Source: Lasiodiplodia sp. COLG20
Lineage: Eukaryota; Ascomycota; Dothideomycetes; Botryosphaeriales; Botryosphaeriaceae
Direction: 5' to 3'
Assembly: GCA_009801085.1 (NCBI GenBank)
Contig: VNWV01000007.1
Coordinates: 2,294,001-2,358,000, forward strand
Length of the DNA: 64,000 nucleotides
The notes beneath the pieces are model-generated. The model saw only the letters and a program-made list of their open reading frames with translations. It searched no databases and was not told the origin of the DNA. This document shows positions 35,101-46,343 of the stretch, one piece after another; within the stretch, counting starts at the first letter, position 1, and each line of letters begins with the position of its first letter. The position numbers and the translations under genes were made by a program.

Positions 35101-36007
35101 AAAACGTACCAGCTCCAACGACGCTTTCATTCTGCAAGCTCGATGGCTAAGGAGACGAGGGGTGGTGACCGCCTCGCCCTCACTTTGCTTGGCGTTTGGT
35201 GCGGTGGGAGAAGATGTCTTCGGAGACTTGGGTTTCGTTCCTTAGGTCGACCACCAAGGTCCTCCCAAGTATTTAGAAATATTAAATGGTGATTTATCTG
35301 AAATAAAGCTGTTGAACCTGCGCATTATCCCACAATAGTGGATATAATCCAGGATGGAAATGCGGAAATCCAGTTTACTATAGCATCATCTCTCGGATTT
35401 AATGATGTACGGCTGAGCAAGCAAAATGTCTTATAATAAAGAAGACGATAGATGTTGTCTTAGTTAATTAATATGTTGTCGATAGCGAGAACACATCCTT
35501 AGCGGAAACATACCCATAGCGCTCTACGGATGTCAAGTCAAGTATGAGATTACGGGAGAAAATTCTACAGAGTTCTATTAGACTACTTAAAATGTCCCGT
35601 AGCGGTTATTCCCCGCGAGACCGCCTAGTCATAAGGCGGGTTGTAGCCGTGGATATAGAAAGAGAAGTAAAGGAGGTTCAGGTATCGATAAGCAATGGCT
35701 TATACCTGACGACTTTCCGATGCACCACCAATATAAACACCATGGTGGGAACGAGCGTTGAGAAAATCCAAATGGACGATATCTCCAGTGCCATCCAAGT
35801 TCCCAAAACAGACCCCGCTAACCGATTATCAACCCAATTTTCCCAACCTTACCTTAAACGCCGCCTCAAAGGTATTGGAAAAGAACAGAATGTAGAGCAG
35901 GAGTCGGAGGGGAATCATGCCCGACCAGGAACTTGAGGGATGTGGATGAGGAAGACATGCTGTACGTGCTCGAAGCAGCAGTTCTGCGGCACACACGGCA
36001 CACCGGC
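32146..36007. other. Gene-poor region, about 3.9 kb
   Basis: The first few hundred bases are the dioxygenase promoter. The rest (about 32,500-36,000) holds only short ORFs without recognisable domains, many in A/T-richer sequence (34,400-35,800). I see no transposon ends, tRNA or long repeat. Confidence 0.5.
32246..32251 (-). promoter_or_regulatory. TATA box of the dioxygenase gene
   Basis: Minus-strand TATAAA about 100 bp before the start codon at 32145, with C-rich sequence between, a normal position for a fungal TATA element. Confidence 0.45.
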
Positions 36008-36967
36008 TCAGACCTCCTCGGCCCAGTCGGACACGTCCGAGTCGTCGTCGAAGTCATATGGTTGCAGAGCGTCGTCGTCGTCGGCAGAGTCCTCGAGCTT
36101 GATGGGAGCAAGCACCGACGTACCGCGGCGAGGAGTAGGGCGCACACTGCCACCACCGCCACCAGGCGTGACGGACAGGCGAGCCAGGCCGGCGGTCGGC
36201 TCCATGCTGACCGGAGTCCTGGCAGCGAAAGCCTGTGCATTGGCCGAGAGCGCGCGCTGGGCAGCGGTGGCAGCAGCAGCAGCAGCAGCGCCGGGAGCAG
36301 CGCTGGGAGGACGGGCTGAGGTGGTCGGGGCGCGCGATGGAGGAGCCTGGCCGTTGCCGAAGGTGCGGGGAGGGGATGTCTCGCTGGTCGGCATGACGGT
36401 GGAGGCGACGGTGCTGTGGCGCGCGGCTATGACGGGAGGAGCAGGCGGCTGGCGCGGGGTGGGCGAGGTGCGGTTGGTGATGCCGAGCTCCCTCAGCTCC
36501 TGGCGGCTGATGGTGCGGTCGTCGTCGGCGCCGTCGTAGTCGACGCGGCGCCTCTTGTTCGACGGAGTGCCAGCGCCGCCACTGACCGGGGGCCTCACTG
36601 GCTTAGGCTTCGAGGGCGTCGAATTGACACTGCGGGGCTGCTTGACGGCGGCGGCGGATCCGTTCGAGCCGGCGGAAACGAGCTTCCTCATCTTGATGAG
36701 ACGCTCGGAGATGGCTCGAGGAGTAGGCTTTTCGCCTTGGTCGTCAGCTTTGCAATTGGTTAGCCTTGAGTAGCGAAGTGAGGTGAGGCCCGAAGTGACT
36801 TACGCCAGGCTTGAGCAATGGCGCCGTAGTTGATCGAGATATTGTGAGTTTTAAGGAGCATCATGAACATCTATATGAGATTGATCAGTCTCTGGCTTGA
36901 TAGGATGAAAGGCTGAAAGTGAGGCACTCACGAGCTGGTCCTTATCGGGTGTCCACTTCATAGGCAT
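36008..36967 (-). CDS. Small Myb/SANT-like domain protein
   Basis: Three exons (minus): 36967-36932, 36870-36804, 36747-36008; 843 nt, 280 residues. The first ~55 residues, spread over all three exons, form the Myb/SANT-like fold: MPMKWTPDKDQLMFMMLLKT, then ISINYGAIAQAWPDD, then PRAISERLIKMRK, the recognition-helix position. The rest is low complexity: Lys/Pro-rich nuclear-localisation-like stretches (PSNKRRRVDYDG), a poly-Ala run from a (GCT/GCC)n repeat, and an acidic Asp-rich C-terminus ending DVSDWAEEV. Likely nuclear DNA- or chromatin-binding; the exact role is unknown. Intron 2 has a GGCTAAC branch site. Reading upstream of the chosen ATG is open but has no other in-frame Met nearby. 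Confidence 0.82.
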
Positions 36968-38929
36968 ATTGGCGGCGATGTGGTTGTCGTTGGCGTTGGA
37001 GAAGTTGCAAAGTCGAAGCTGTAGATCGGAGCGAGAAGACGAATGTGCAGTGGTGGAGGAATGGTGGAGGAAGAGGAGCGCAGAGGGCAGGAAATTTAAG
37101 GTTCAAGGTAGCCAGTGCACGAGGGGAAGAGAGACGCGCTGGCGTGAAGCAGACAGCTCGGCCGCAACGTCAACGCATGCGCGTGGAGATGTGCAGGCAA
37201 AGTAGGCAGAGCTTCACGCAGGCCCGTAACGGCGCCGAAAAGCGACGGGACAGCAGCGAGCTCAGCCCGCGTCCGAGCGCTAGATGCGAGCACTTTACGC
37301 GGGTCGCGTCGAAGGGCACAGGAAGAGGCCGGCGGGCAACGAGATACGCGTTATCGCGTCGAGGAAACACGGCCTCGTCTAACTCCGTAGGCGGGGATGA
37401 GATGCACAGCCAGAATGAAGCAAAGCGGCCGCTGAATTTCGATGCAGGCCAATCGTCAACGAGATATGATGGCTCGGCGTCATGGCGATGAATGCTCAGC
37501 CAAGGTTCCCTACTTATCTCCAGTGCCAGTTGTCCCCACCTCCGGCTGGGGTTGTTCGTAGCTAACGGTACTCGCGTGGCGGCTTACGGACATCCACGGA
37601 GAGAGCGCCCGCCCTGCCGAACACCACCATCTAAACGAACGCCTTAATCGCCCCTCCCGCCCGGAAAAAAGCAGAAAATGCTGTAGAATGCTTGGAAGGG
37701 CTTTAGTAATTCCTTTTATCAAGATTTCTTGGTTAAACGACGGCTTTCATGCGCTCAATGGACGATAAAAGTGCAGGAGAATACATGGTGCGGATGGCGG
37801 GCGCGGAAAGTGTCGTAAAGCCCCACGATGGCACCGCATCGCGCCATTTCTCCGCACACGCAACCAGCTCCGCAAGCGTACCTGGATCTCCCAAGACAAG
37901 CCGCGACGAGCCAATGGGACGCGGACAGCATGTAGCACAAGGAAGCGCGCCGTGTACCGCGGGCAGGGGCAAGGCCAGCTGCAAGCTCTTTAACGTTTCA
38001 GGCGTGGTGCGACGCGACGCGTGAAATGCGCGCTGCCGCGTCTCAATGCTACCTGTCGCCGCGCGCCGCTCCAGCCGGGCTCCCTTCACAACGTTGCACT
38101 CCCGCGCCAGCAAGATTTGGCGGTGCCAGGGTTCTCCGTCTGTATCGCGATACAGAAATGTGCGTGAACCAGAGTCAAGGGGCACAGCTGCGTGCCGCAC
38201 AGACATGTAGCCTTCCAACCACCTGCACGCGTCGAACATCTTGCCCTTTGCCGATCGCCCTCATTTTACCTAAAATCTTGCGCCCGTCAGCGCATCGCAC
38301 GTTTCTTTTGATCCTGCCGTGTCCCCGTGGCCTACCATTGGTCGTGGATAAATACCTGCCCCTCTGCCTCACGCTCCACATCATTTACAACTAATTAACC
38401 CATGATTATACTGCTATGTTGTTCTAAGAACAGGGCGTGAAAATGTAGTTGAGCTAAACATTAAACCACTAAGAATGAGGGAGTGTGCTGCGAGATTAAG
38501 ACTATAATTATGCCTGAGCATAATTGAACACATGTCGCACATGTCTAATGCCGAATCTAATTTTCTTTGCCATTGAAGATGATTACATTGACAATGGTCC
38601 GTCACTAATTTATAGTGCCTTCGAGGAAAGTCTATCCATAAAATCCATGTTTCTGGCGTGATCATGCGCCACTTTCACTGAAAGCCAAACCCATTACCAA
38701 ACCATACCACCCGAGGTGATCCAGCTCATGAAGCGGATCCCAGTATCCCGGATATTGCCCATAGCACGCCAAAACACCATCTCCACGCTAAAGTAGACCA
38801 TTGAGCCAGAGATAAAACAAAATGAGAGCCATAGCCCCGTCACTGAAAGAGGCAGTGTCAAGTCAGTCCAGAATCCGTTCCGCTATGCCCTGGACAGTAG
38901 TATCACTGCTTTGTGCTTGTGCTTGGAGC
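36968..38929. other. Intergenic region between two Myb/SANT-like genes
   Basis: About 2 kb. A minus ORF of 168 codons (37,733-38,239) lacks domains and compositional support, so I do not call it. An ACGCGT hexamer is at 38,017-38,022. Sequence from 38,400 to 38,800 is A/T-rich. Confidence 0.45.
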
Positions 38930-39548
38930 TTAAACGCTCTCGGTATCGAAGCTGTTGTTGAAGAAATCTTCGTTGTCGCCGTACAAGAAAGAGCTGGAGT
39001 GCTGGAAAGCCTCCGCAGCGTGCGACGGCTGCTGTTGCTCGGTACCCTCGTGATCGTCGCTGTTGAGGGAGGTCGGAGTCTGTGGCTCCTGCTTGAACTT
39101 GTTGGTGGTAGGCCTGCGCTGCTTCTTGGAAGGTGACTTCTCGACGCGACCCGATGCAACAGCTGCGGTGAGGTTTGTCAGTTTATCAGCATTTCCCGAG
39201 AGACCAGTGTTCGCGGCTTACAGTGTTCGCTGTTCGGCTTGGCCTTGGGCTTGCGCGGAGTACTGTTGGCGCTCTTGACCCTAGTGGTCGGCATCTGGCG
39301 ACCTTCGTCTTCGGCTTCCTTCTTCAGATCGTTCGCCATGCGCTTGGCGATGCGAAAGCGGCCTTCGATCGAATCGTAGGTCGCGCCCTGGCCGAAGAAG
39401 TAGGCCACCTTCTTGTAGTCAATCTGAATTACCAGTCAGTGTGGATACTTGGAGAGGGAACCATCGAGCGTACGCTGTTGTCGCTAGCAGCTACAAGCGC
39501 GGCGAGCAGGCGCTGGTAGCTCTCCTGGGATTTCCAGTCGATGGGCAT
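38930..39548 (-). CDS. Small Myb/SANT-like domain protein (second copy of the family)
   Basis: Three exons (minus): 39548-39474, 39423-39222, 39162-38930; 510 nt, 169 residues. N-terminal domain: MPIDWKSQESYQRLLAALVA, then SIDYKKVAYFFGQGATYDS, then SIEGRFRIAKRMA, the same three-helix layout as the neighbouring gene with a different sequence. The tail has basic patches (VEKSPSKKQRRPTTNKFK) and an acidic, Asp/Asn-rich C-terminus. It is divergent from RAD14 over a 775-bp gap. Likely a nuclear DNA-binding protein by inference. Confidence 0.8.
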
Positions 39549-40323
39549 TGTTGATGGTCAAGCTGAAGAGCTGTGTGGATAGGAGCAAATTGGAGTTTGA
39601 GTGGACGGAATAGTGGAAAGGTGGAGATGGTTCGAGGTTAGTGGGGAAAACTTGGTTGGGTGTGCCTCGAGGAGAGCAGCTGTGGAAAGATATACGGCGT
39701 GCTCGGCGCGCCCCCTGTCAACCGGAGGGCAACATGAGCAGCCCCGATAACATGCCCGTCCCGCGTTGAGTCACTAACGCGCGACGCGAGGGCACGCGTC
39801 GCGGGGACGATGTAAAGTGCTTGCAGCACCGCACACCGCCAGAGCAGGGCGAGCAGGACCTGCGTGCCTCAAGCAAGATTGGCTCATTAGAAGGCAAGGA
39901 TTAGCGTTCAGCTGTCTCCGCGCATGTTACACCCGGCATTGGCTGCTTCGAGCGCCCACCAATACCAACTGACTGCTCTCATTGCAAGATGCTTTGATCA
40001 ATACGACTGGCAATCAGCGGCAGTAATGTGAGAGGCAAGACACCGGAAAATCCGGAAGATTGAGAGATAGTTCCTGTGGTTTTTGATGCACGCTTGGCAG
40101 AGACGTCGGCGGTCATTTCGCCTGCGACCGACCCGACGACTCCCGGCCTGCGTCATCGCCACCCGCTTTAGTCCGCAACCTTTCTTTGAACTCTGACTGT
40201 TTGCTCTCGAACCTACCCCGCCTACTTACTCGCTGTCTGGAGATATTTCCAGAACTCCAGCGAGCCAGCAGACTGCGCCGCGATAGCACAGATACCGGTC
40301 CCGCTCCTTACGCGTCGCCCGTC
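39549..40323. promoter_or_regulatory. Divergent promoter region, Myb-like gene / RAD14
   Basis: Non-coding 775 bp. It contains a perfect 9-bp inverted repeat, CGCGACGCG/CGCGTCGCG (39,780-39,788 and 39,795-39,803, 6-nt spacer), overlapping an ACGCGT (MluI cell-cycle-box-like) at 39,794-39,799. The 5' side of RAD14 remains open upstream of its ATG, but the upstream part has no Met. Confidence 0.5.
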
Positions 40324-41535
40324 ATGTCGTCCTCCGCCCGCCGTCCAACCACTCCGCCTCTGCAATCGAACAAGCCCGGCAACGCTACTCTGAACCCAGA
40401 GCAAGTGCGCCAGCTCGAGATCAACCGATTAAAAGCAAAAGCTCTCCGCGCTCAAGCCGACGCAGAAACCGCCGCCGCCGCCTCAGCATCCAGCAACGCC
40501 CACGCCGGCCAAAAGCGGCCACACTCCGCCATAAGCACCACAACGCGCTCGCGCAACCACCGCGATGGCACTTCCGCAACCTCCGGCACGGCCGGCAAGA
40601 TCGCGGCCGCGATGATGACGGCGCCGTCGGACAACGCGTACGTGCGGCCGGCCAAGAAGTTCGAGAAGAGCAGCTACATCGAGTACGACCTGTCGGCCAT
40701 GACGGACACGAAGGGCGGCTTCCTCTCGACGACCGATGACCCGCACAACAAGGCGCTAAACTCGGGCCTGGCCGCAAACAAAGATGGCGAGGAGCAGAAG
40801 CCGGCGCATATGACGCTGGCCGAGTGGCAGCGCCACCAGCTGCTCAAGAAGCTGCGCGCCACCAAAACCGGGCCCTTCGAGCCGGGGCTCTCGGTGCTGG
40901 ACGACAATAGTGCTGCGCGCAAGTGTCGGGAGTGCGGCTCGCGCGAGATCGATTTCCAGTGGCAGGAGGTGTTCGGCGTGGGCGTGTGCGCGGCGTGCAA
41001 GGAGCGGCTACCGGAGCGGTACAGCTTGCTAACCAAGACGGAGGCGCGCGAGGATTACTTGCTTACGGACCCGGAGCTGCGTGACGAGGAGCTCTTCCCG
41101 CGCCTCGAGAAGCCGAATCCGCGCAGCGCGACGTATCACAGCATGCAGCTTTTCTTGCGGTGCCAACTCGAGGAGTACGCGTTCTCTGCGCGCAAGTGGG
41201 GGAGCGCGGAGGCGCTGGATGCGGAATTCGCGCGGCGAGAGGCAGACAAGAAGGACCGGAAGGAGAAGAAGTTCAAGAGTAAGCTGGAAGACTTGAAGAA
41301 GAGAACCCGCGTCGAGGCGTATAAGCGGAGCAGACAGGCAGGCGCGGCAGTGGGAGACGGAATCGGCTTGGATGGTACGGGTGGCCGTCCGACAGCGCAA
41401 TTCGGGGACAAAGTCACCGGGAGGTTTGACCGGCATGAGCACGAGTGGGGTCGAGCGGTAGAGGACCCGGAGACGGGTTTGACGAAAAAAGGATGTATAG
41501 AGTGTGGGATGGAAGTCGAAGAGCTGGAATTCTGA
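40324..41535 (+). CDS. rad14: RAD14/XPA nucleotide-excision-repair damage-recognition protein
   Basis: XPA homologue; binds damaged DNA and assembles the excision complex with RPA and ERCC1-XPF (Rad1-Rad10). Single exon, 403 residues, starting MSSSARRPTTPPLQ. XPA zinc finger: Cys201-X2-Cys204-X17-Cys222-X2-Cys225 (CRECGSREIDFQWQEVFG..VCAAC). The DNA-binding XPA_C domain follows: LLTKTEAREDYLLTDPELRD, LEKPNPRSATYHSMQLFL, then a Lys-rich helix and RVEAYKRSRQ. The C-terminus has the fungal HEHEWG motif and a second Cys pair (CIECGMEVEELEF). The N-terminus is disordered and basic. The reading frame is open upstream to about 40186 but without ATG. Confidence 0.97.
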   Translation: MSSSARRPTTPPLQSNKPGNATLNPEQVRQLEINRLKAKALRAQADAETAAAASASSNAHAGQKRPHSAISTTTRSRNHRDGTSATSGTAGKIAAAMMTAPSDNAYVRPAKKFEKSSYIEYDLSAMTDTKGGFLSTTDDPHNKALNSGLAANKDGEEQKPAHMTLAEWQRHQLLKKLRATKTGPFEPGLSVLDDNSAARKCRECGSREIDFQWQEVFGVGVCAACKERLPERYSLLTKTEAREDYLLTDPELRDEELFPRLEKPNPRSATYHSMQLFLRCQLEEYAFSARKWGSAEALDAEFARREADKKDRKEKKFKSKLEDLKKRTRVEAYKRSRQAGAAVGDGIGLDGTGGRPTAQFGDKVTGRFDRHEHEWGRAVEDPETGLTKKGCIECGMEVEELEF

Positions 41536-42878
41536 GAGTGTGCGCTCTTAACATAGATACCATACCGGCATCGCCGAGCAAAGGAACATGGCAAGGAGCA
41601 CTGGAAGTCGTCAGCACTATTGTATGCTGTTGGCTGGTAATCCCGTGGGCAGGTCTCAGTAAGCTATCACATGAATTGCCAGATGCGTTGACTGTTGGTG
41701 GCTTGCTGCTTCATCATCCGGAGTGCGGTTCTTCCCGTGCAGCCCCTAGTTGACGCATCGCCCCCGCAACTGACGACATTAAGCCACCGTAACCGCGCTT
41801 GAAGACATTATCCCAAATGTTGCTTACTTTTGTTGGAGAGCTCTTCTGGAGAATACTTCATCTAAGGTCGTCATTCTGACAGTGGGTTCAATAAGTGCTG
41901 CAGACAGGACGTGTTTGGCAACGGTAGGAGGGCTCTATAATTTCTGGGATGCTGGGATCCTAGGGTCTGTGAATCCTTGGAATATCATTACATACTTCTA
42001 AACCGCCGGCTCCAATTCCTCAGCCTTAATCTCAATTTTCTCTAAGATGTCAGCCAAGTCATGTTCCATTTCAGTCCTACCCGTTTGCTTTCACCTGATT
42101 TGTGATGACCGGGGCCAGGTTCTTGCAGTCCTTTCGTAGGTCGAAATCAGAGAGAATGTTGTCATGCCGAGTATGATTGATCAAGAACGGTTAAGCAACA
42201 CACTCTGGGTGGAGATGGCTTCGATTTCTGTTTGGAAGAAAAGAGACACAAGTATTGCACAGTGAAGCTGGAAGCTGGGATTCCGAAGTCTGTCACCACA
42301 TCCGCAGTTTGCGGTTCGTTAGTATAACTCAAGCCCGGGGCCTTCTCACAGCTTAGGCTCATTGGAAAAAAATTCAGAAATCATTTGGCTACTGTTTGTT
42401 GGCATGACCGATTGTGTAGCATCTAACTTGCGGAAGATAGCCATGGCGAAAATAGCTTGATATCCCAACCTGCCGCTCCGCTGCATCATCGGAGCTCAAC
42501 AAGTACTCAGAAAACTTAAAGGGTGCTCGGGATCTTGGCTGCGACATCGGCTTCGACTGGTAATGAGAAATCAGGGACACGGCTGGGTGGTGATTCCCAG
42601 CAACGTAAGAGTAGTTCCAAAATGTATGAGCACAGGAGGTACATTTAAGCTTTACGTAGAAGCAATGGAATCTACAATCACATGGCACTGGGGAGGGCAC
42701 CGGTAGGGTGGACCCAACGCGTCTCTAGTGCCGACGCCCCGCGTAATCCCGTGTCTGAGCGCGCAGGTCCCTATTGAACTCTCCAAACAAGTCCTCGTCG
42801 CCAACGCCGACATCTGAGATCCCCTCTCAAAGGCGTCTTCCCACGCCGTCGCATTGCGAATCATGCGAGACAAGGTCC
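41536..42878. other. Intergenic region, RAD14 to the first Zn2Cys6 gene
   Basis: About 1.3 kb with no supportable gene. It holds the RAD14 3' end and the promoter of the regulator. The frame just before the regulator's ATG is open from 42,774 but starts at TTG. Confidence 0.5.
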
Positions 42879-45263
42879 ATGCCGCCCTCGATCCATGCCC
42901 CGTCCGGAGAGACGGCCGCCCAGCCGTCTAGTAGCGACCCGCAGCGCGCCCGCAAGCGTCCCAAGATCCGCCGCACCACCTTCGCCTGCGCCCGTTGCCA
43001 CCGTCGCAAGATCAAGTGCGATGGCCTGAAGCCTGCGTGTTCCAATTGCGTCCAGGCCAAGCAACCCTGCAATGGCATCCTCGACGGCGAGTCCAAGACG
43101 GTCATCCCCCGCAGCATCGCCCAATACCTGCAGGAGAAGATACGGGAAAAGGAGCAGCTACTCAAGAAGTTGGGCGTAGACACCGACTCAGACAGCGCCC
43201 CTCCAGCCCTCAGTCTCCACGCCAGCAACGACGGCTTGACCGCCACCTCGCCCCCACTCGCCGACTCGCACCCAGCGGACGCCCACAAGCCAGGTTTCGA
43301 CCTCGCGTCCGAGACGGCCCGCAGCTTTGGCGCCGGTCTCAGCAAACAGCTGCTGGTCTCGCAATCGCGTTTCCCCTATGGCACCTTCCTCTTTGCATCA
43401 TCCCACCTGCCCTCGGTGACCCCCGCTTCCGCCGACTACGATTCCCGCGGCGACTACTTCAAATCCAAGAATGGAACGAATCCTCTCGAGCAGATTCCCA
43501 AGGACGTCACTGAGCGCCTTGTCCGAAACTATGTCGAAAGGATCTCTCCGCTCTACCCATACTTCGACCGGCAGGAACTGTGGGCGCGGTACAACAGGGT
43601 TGCAAATGCCCGACAGCATGGAGATAACTCGGCCAGCCAGCACGACATATTTGTTGTGGCCATGATGATCGCAATCAGCATCATGACCTCCAAATTCAGC
43701 GACTCCGCTAAGATTGCTCTGTCCAGCGAGCGCATCTTCCAGCACGCCCTTAGCCATTCTGACACGCTCTACGAGAGCTCCTTCCGCAGCCTACAAGGCA
43801 CTCTGCTCCTTATTCAGTACTCATACCTCATGCCTCGGGCGGCAAGTCTGTGGGACATTGTAGGTCTGGCTATGAGAATGGCATTGGAGCTAGGGCTCCA
43901 TCGGGACCCGGACGAACTCCCGGGCCACAGTCTCACCGAAGCGGAGATGGAGCTTCGCCGATGTGTTTTTTGGGTTCTCTACATCTTTGACCGCTCCATC
44001 TGCGCCACCAGCCACCGTCGTCTGGGCATCGCCGACGAGTCGATATCGACCAAGTATCCTTCCGGTTTGGATGGGACGTACTTTCTGCACAACGTCCACT
44101 TTCGACGCATCCAGTCGGAACTTTGGACCGTCAACTACCTTCGCCGGGGATTGCCGCTCCTCAAGGACGAGGGAAGCTACGAAATTTGGGCGGACGACAT
44201 AGAGCAGCGGATGCTGAGCTGGCGAAACGGGGTGACGGACAAGAAGTCAAGTAACCCAGAATGGTACGACGTTGCTGTTTGGCACGGCATTGTCTTCCTC
44301 CACCGGCCGTGTCCCCGGAACCCCGACCCATCTGCCAAATCTCTTATCAAGTGCTTCGAGGCTGCGACTGAAGTGGCAGCGGGCTATTGGGAAAATGCTC
44401 ACAGTGGATTTCTCAAATACAGCTGGCATGCTGTGCATCATGGGTTTGAAGCTGCCATTGCCATGCTCTTCGCCATCAGGCACTGTAAGGAGGAATTGAA
44501 GGAGCGTCATGGCACCCGCAAGATCCTAGAGACGGTTCATCTCTTCTCTTCCCTGTTCGTCCTAATGAGTGAACGCTGGTCCCAGGCTCACGCGAGCTTA
44601 GAGTCATACGAGCGTTGTAAGGCGGTGGTGATGCGTGAGCTGATGCGGTCAGGAGCCGCGCCATCTCCGACGGAGAATGACGAGCTCGACCGCATGATCT
44701 TGCCGCAGCAAGCTCAGTTTACGCGAATCAAGAAGGAGGGCGACTCGACAAGGAGTGAAAGCAGTACTCCAGCTTCGGCTACGCCTTCGTCAGATGCACC
44801 CTCCCGCCTGCAACGCAAGCGATCCTACATACAACAACAACAGCTCGAGGAGGCTGCGCTGAGCGCCGCCATGGCCCCGGCCAAGCCTTTGGCCATTTTG
44901 CCCGGCTCACAGCCGCAGCTACAGCAGCAGATTCCACGGCGTGAGTCGGAGCCTGCTTCCACTGCAGGCCCACGGCCCCAGATGCCCAGTCTCTTGAGAC
45001 ATTCTTCAATGCAAGCAGTGCCGTCGGTTCCCTCGTCGCAGATGGCGTGGCCAGGACCGACGGTGCCGCAATTGAACCACCCACAGCAGCAACAGCTATA
45101 CCCTGCCAATCATATGGCGGTGGCGGAAGAGCAGAATATATACCAAACCTACGAGGCGTGGAACACGCCCGGACAGGGACCGACGGGTGTGGGCATGGAC
45201 TGGGAAGATGTGGTTCAGCCGGATCAGAATGGTGTTGACGGGATGATGCTTTGGTCGATGTGA
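42879..45263 (+). CDS. Zn2Cys6 transcription factor with fungal-specific TF domain
   Basis: Nuclear regulator; targets unknown. Single exon from ATG 42879, 794 residues. The zinc cluster is C37-X2-C40-X6-C47-X6-C54-X2-C57-X6-C64 (CARCHRRKIKCDGLKPACSN..), flanked upstream by basic RARKRPKIRRTTFA. A short leucine-rich coiled coil follows (YLQEKIREKEQLLKKLG, about 85-100). The middle part is the fungal_trans domain (PF04082 type): ERISPLYPYFDRQELW, LQGTLLLIQYSYLMPRA, LGLHRDPDELPG, and RRCVFWVLYIFDRSICATSH. The C-terminus is Gln/Pro/Ser-rich, as in activation domains. The next gene downstream is another Zn2Cys6 factor on the same strand. Confidence 0.9.
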   Translation: MPPSIHAPSGETAAQPSSSDPQRARKRPKIRRTTFACARCHRRKIKCDGLKPACSNCVQAKQPCNGILDGESKTVIPRSIAQYLQEKIREKEQLLKKLGVDTDSDSAPPALSLHASNDGLTATSPPLADSHPADAHKPGFDLASETARSFGAGLSKQLLVSQSRFPYGTFLFASSHLPSVTPASADYDSRGDYFKSKNGTNPLEQIPKDVTERLVRNYVERISPLYPYFDRQELWARYNRVANARQHGDNSASQHDIFVVAMMIAISIMTSKFSDSAKIALSSERIFQHALSHSDTLYESSFRSLQGTLLLIQYSYLMPRAASLWDIVGLAMRMALELGLHRDPDELPGHSLTEAEMELRRCVFWVLYIFDRSICATSHRRLGIADESISTKYPSGLDGTYFLHNVHFRRIQSELWTVNYLRRGLPLLKDEGSYEIWADDIEQRMLSWRNGVTDKKSSNPEWYDVAVWHGIVFLHRPCPRNPDPSAKSLIKCFEAATEVAAGYWENAHSGFLKYSWHAVHHGFEAAIAMLFAIRHCKEELKERHGTRKILETVHLFSSLFVLMSERWSQAHASLESYERCKAVVMRELMRSGAAPSPTENDELDRMILPQQAQFTRIKKEGDSTRSESSTPASATPSSDAPSRLQRKRSYIQQQQLEEAALSAAMAPAKPLAILPGSQPQLQQQIPRRESEPASTAGPRPQMPSLLRHSSMQAVPSVPSSQMAWPGPTVPQLNHPQQQQLYPANHMAVAEEQNIYQTYEAWNTPGQGPTGVGMDWEDVVQPDQNGVDGMMLWSM

Positions 45264-46343
45264 AGTGTTTGTACCTGGAGGAAAAGCCCAGGGCACGCGC
45301 CGTTTCCCGCGCTTGCCTTGGATAGGTTGGCAGCGTGAATATCAGCACCCTACTTCAAGTAAAGATACGTGAGCGTGAGAGTGCGAGCCGGCGATACGAG
45401 GTGGCGTTCGGTGATCGGGAAGGCTTGCCATATAGATAAGCGCAACATATGTTTGTTGATGTTGGGCGTGGTGTGAGCGGGTGGCAAGGCGCAAGCGGTT
45501 GCCATTGGAGACCAGCCACAGGGCACCGGTCCAGCAGGAAGGTGCAGGGGCAATGCCTCGAGGGTATCCACAATGCTATCAACTTTGTGGGTTGGGTGCG
45601 CGTGAAGAGATCGCGATGTCGGCGGCGGATCAGCGATTGGGCGCTGGTTCAGGATATATAAGAGCGAGCAGCTATGCACGAGCTCGCCCTCCAACATGAT
45701 CGGACCGTTCTGTTTCTCTCTCGACTGACTTGGCACAGTTTGTGGCGGGCGCAAAGCGTTGGTGGCCGCTAGAAGCCGACGGCAGATCGACGGGCTCGCG
45801 CAAAGCCGCTGGAGTTTTTGTGACAGGAAACGCGAGCCCAGAAACGGCGCGCCTGAAGCCGCAAGGCACGCACGCAGCCACCGCCGCGGCGGCATTCCCA
45901 AGCTGTCGGAGTCACGATGAATCTATAAAGCACGACGCCGCTGCCCCCGCGCGCTGGCGGTGTTGTCACCCGCCTCGCTCGCCTCTCTCGCCGCACGCCG
46001 TCCTACGCGCTCGCTCCGCACTCCCGCCATCAGAACGCCGTCATGCACCCGCGGCACGTCCTGATTGACCTCGCCGCAGGCGCTGTGTAACTTGCCCGGG
46101 TGTGCCGGCCGGACCAACAGCATGCAGGGTCTTCGGCTGGAGCCGTCCCCGTGGGGATCCTGACGAAGTCGAGTCCGGAGTGGCGACAATGGTGGATTGC
46201 TTAGTGCTCTGGTGCTCTGGCTCTGGGCGCCTTACTCTCGTGGAGGCCGGCGGCGACATCGGCGGTTTGGGTCGGAGCGCAGGCACAGGCGCGGGCTCCT
46301 CCACCGTCGCGCCCGCTGCGTCGCAAAGACCTCAGCCCCTCGA
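45264..46343. other. Intergenic region between the two Zn2Cys6 genes
   Basis: About 1.1 kb, no gene supported; the second half is G/C-rich and should be the promoter of the downstream regulator. Confidence 0.5.

Noticed and set aside
35544..35936. 130-codon plus ORF
   Set aside because: No recognisable motif, lies in the gene-poor block and runs into the 3' side of the Myb-like gene.
37733..38239. 168-codon minus ORF between the two Myb-like genes
   Set aside because: No domain, low-quality composition and many overlapping alternative ORFs; likely chance in G/C-rich DNA.
42774..42878. N-terminal extension of the first Zn2Cys6 factor
   Set aside because: The open frame begins with TTG; the first ATG at 42879 precedes a normal zinc cluster.
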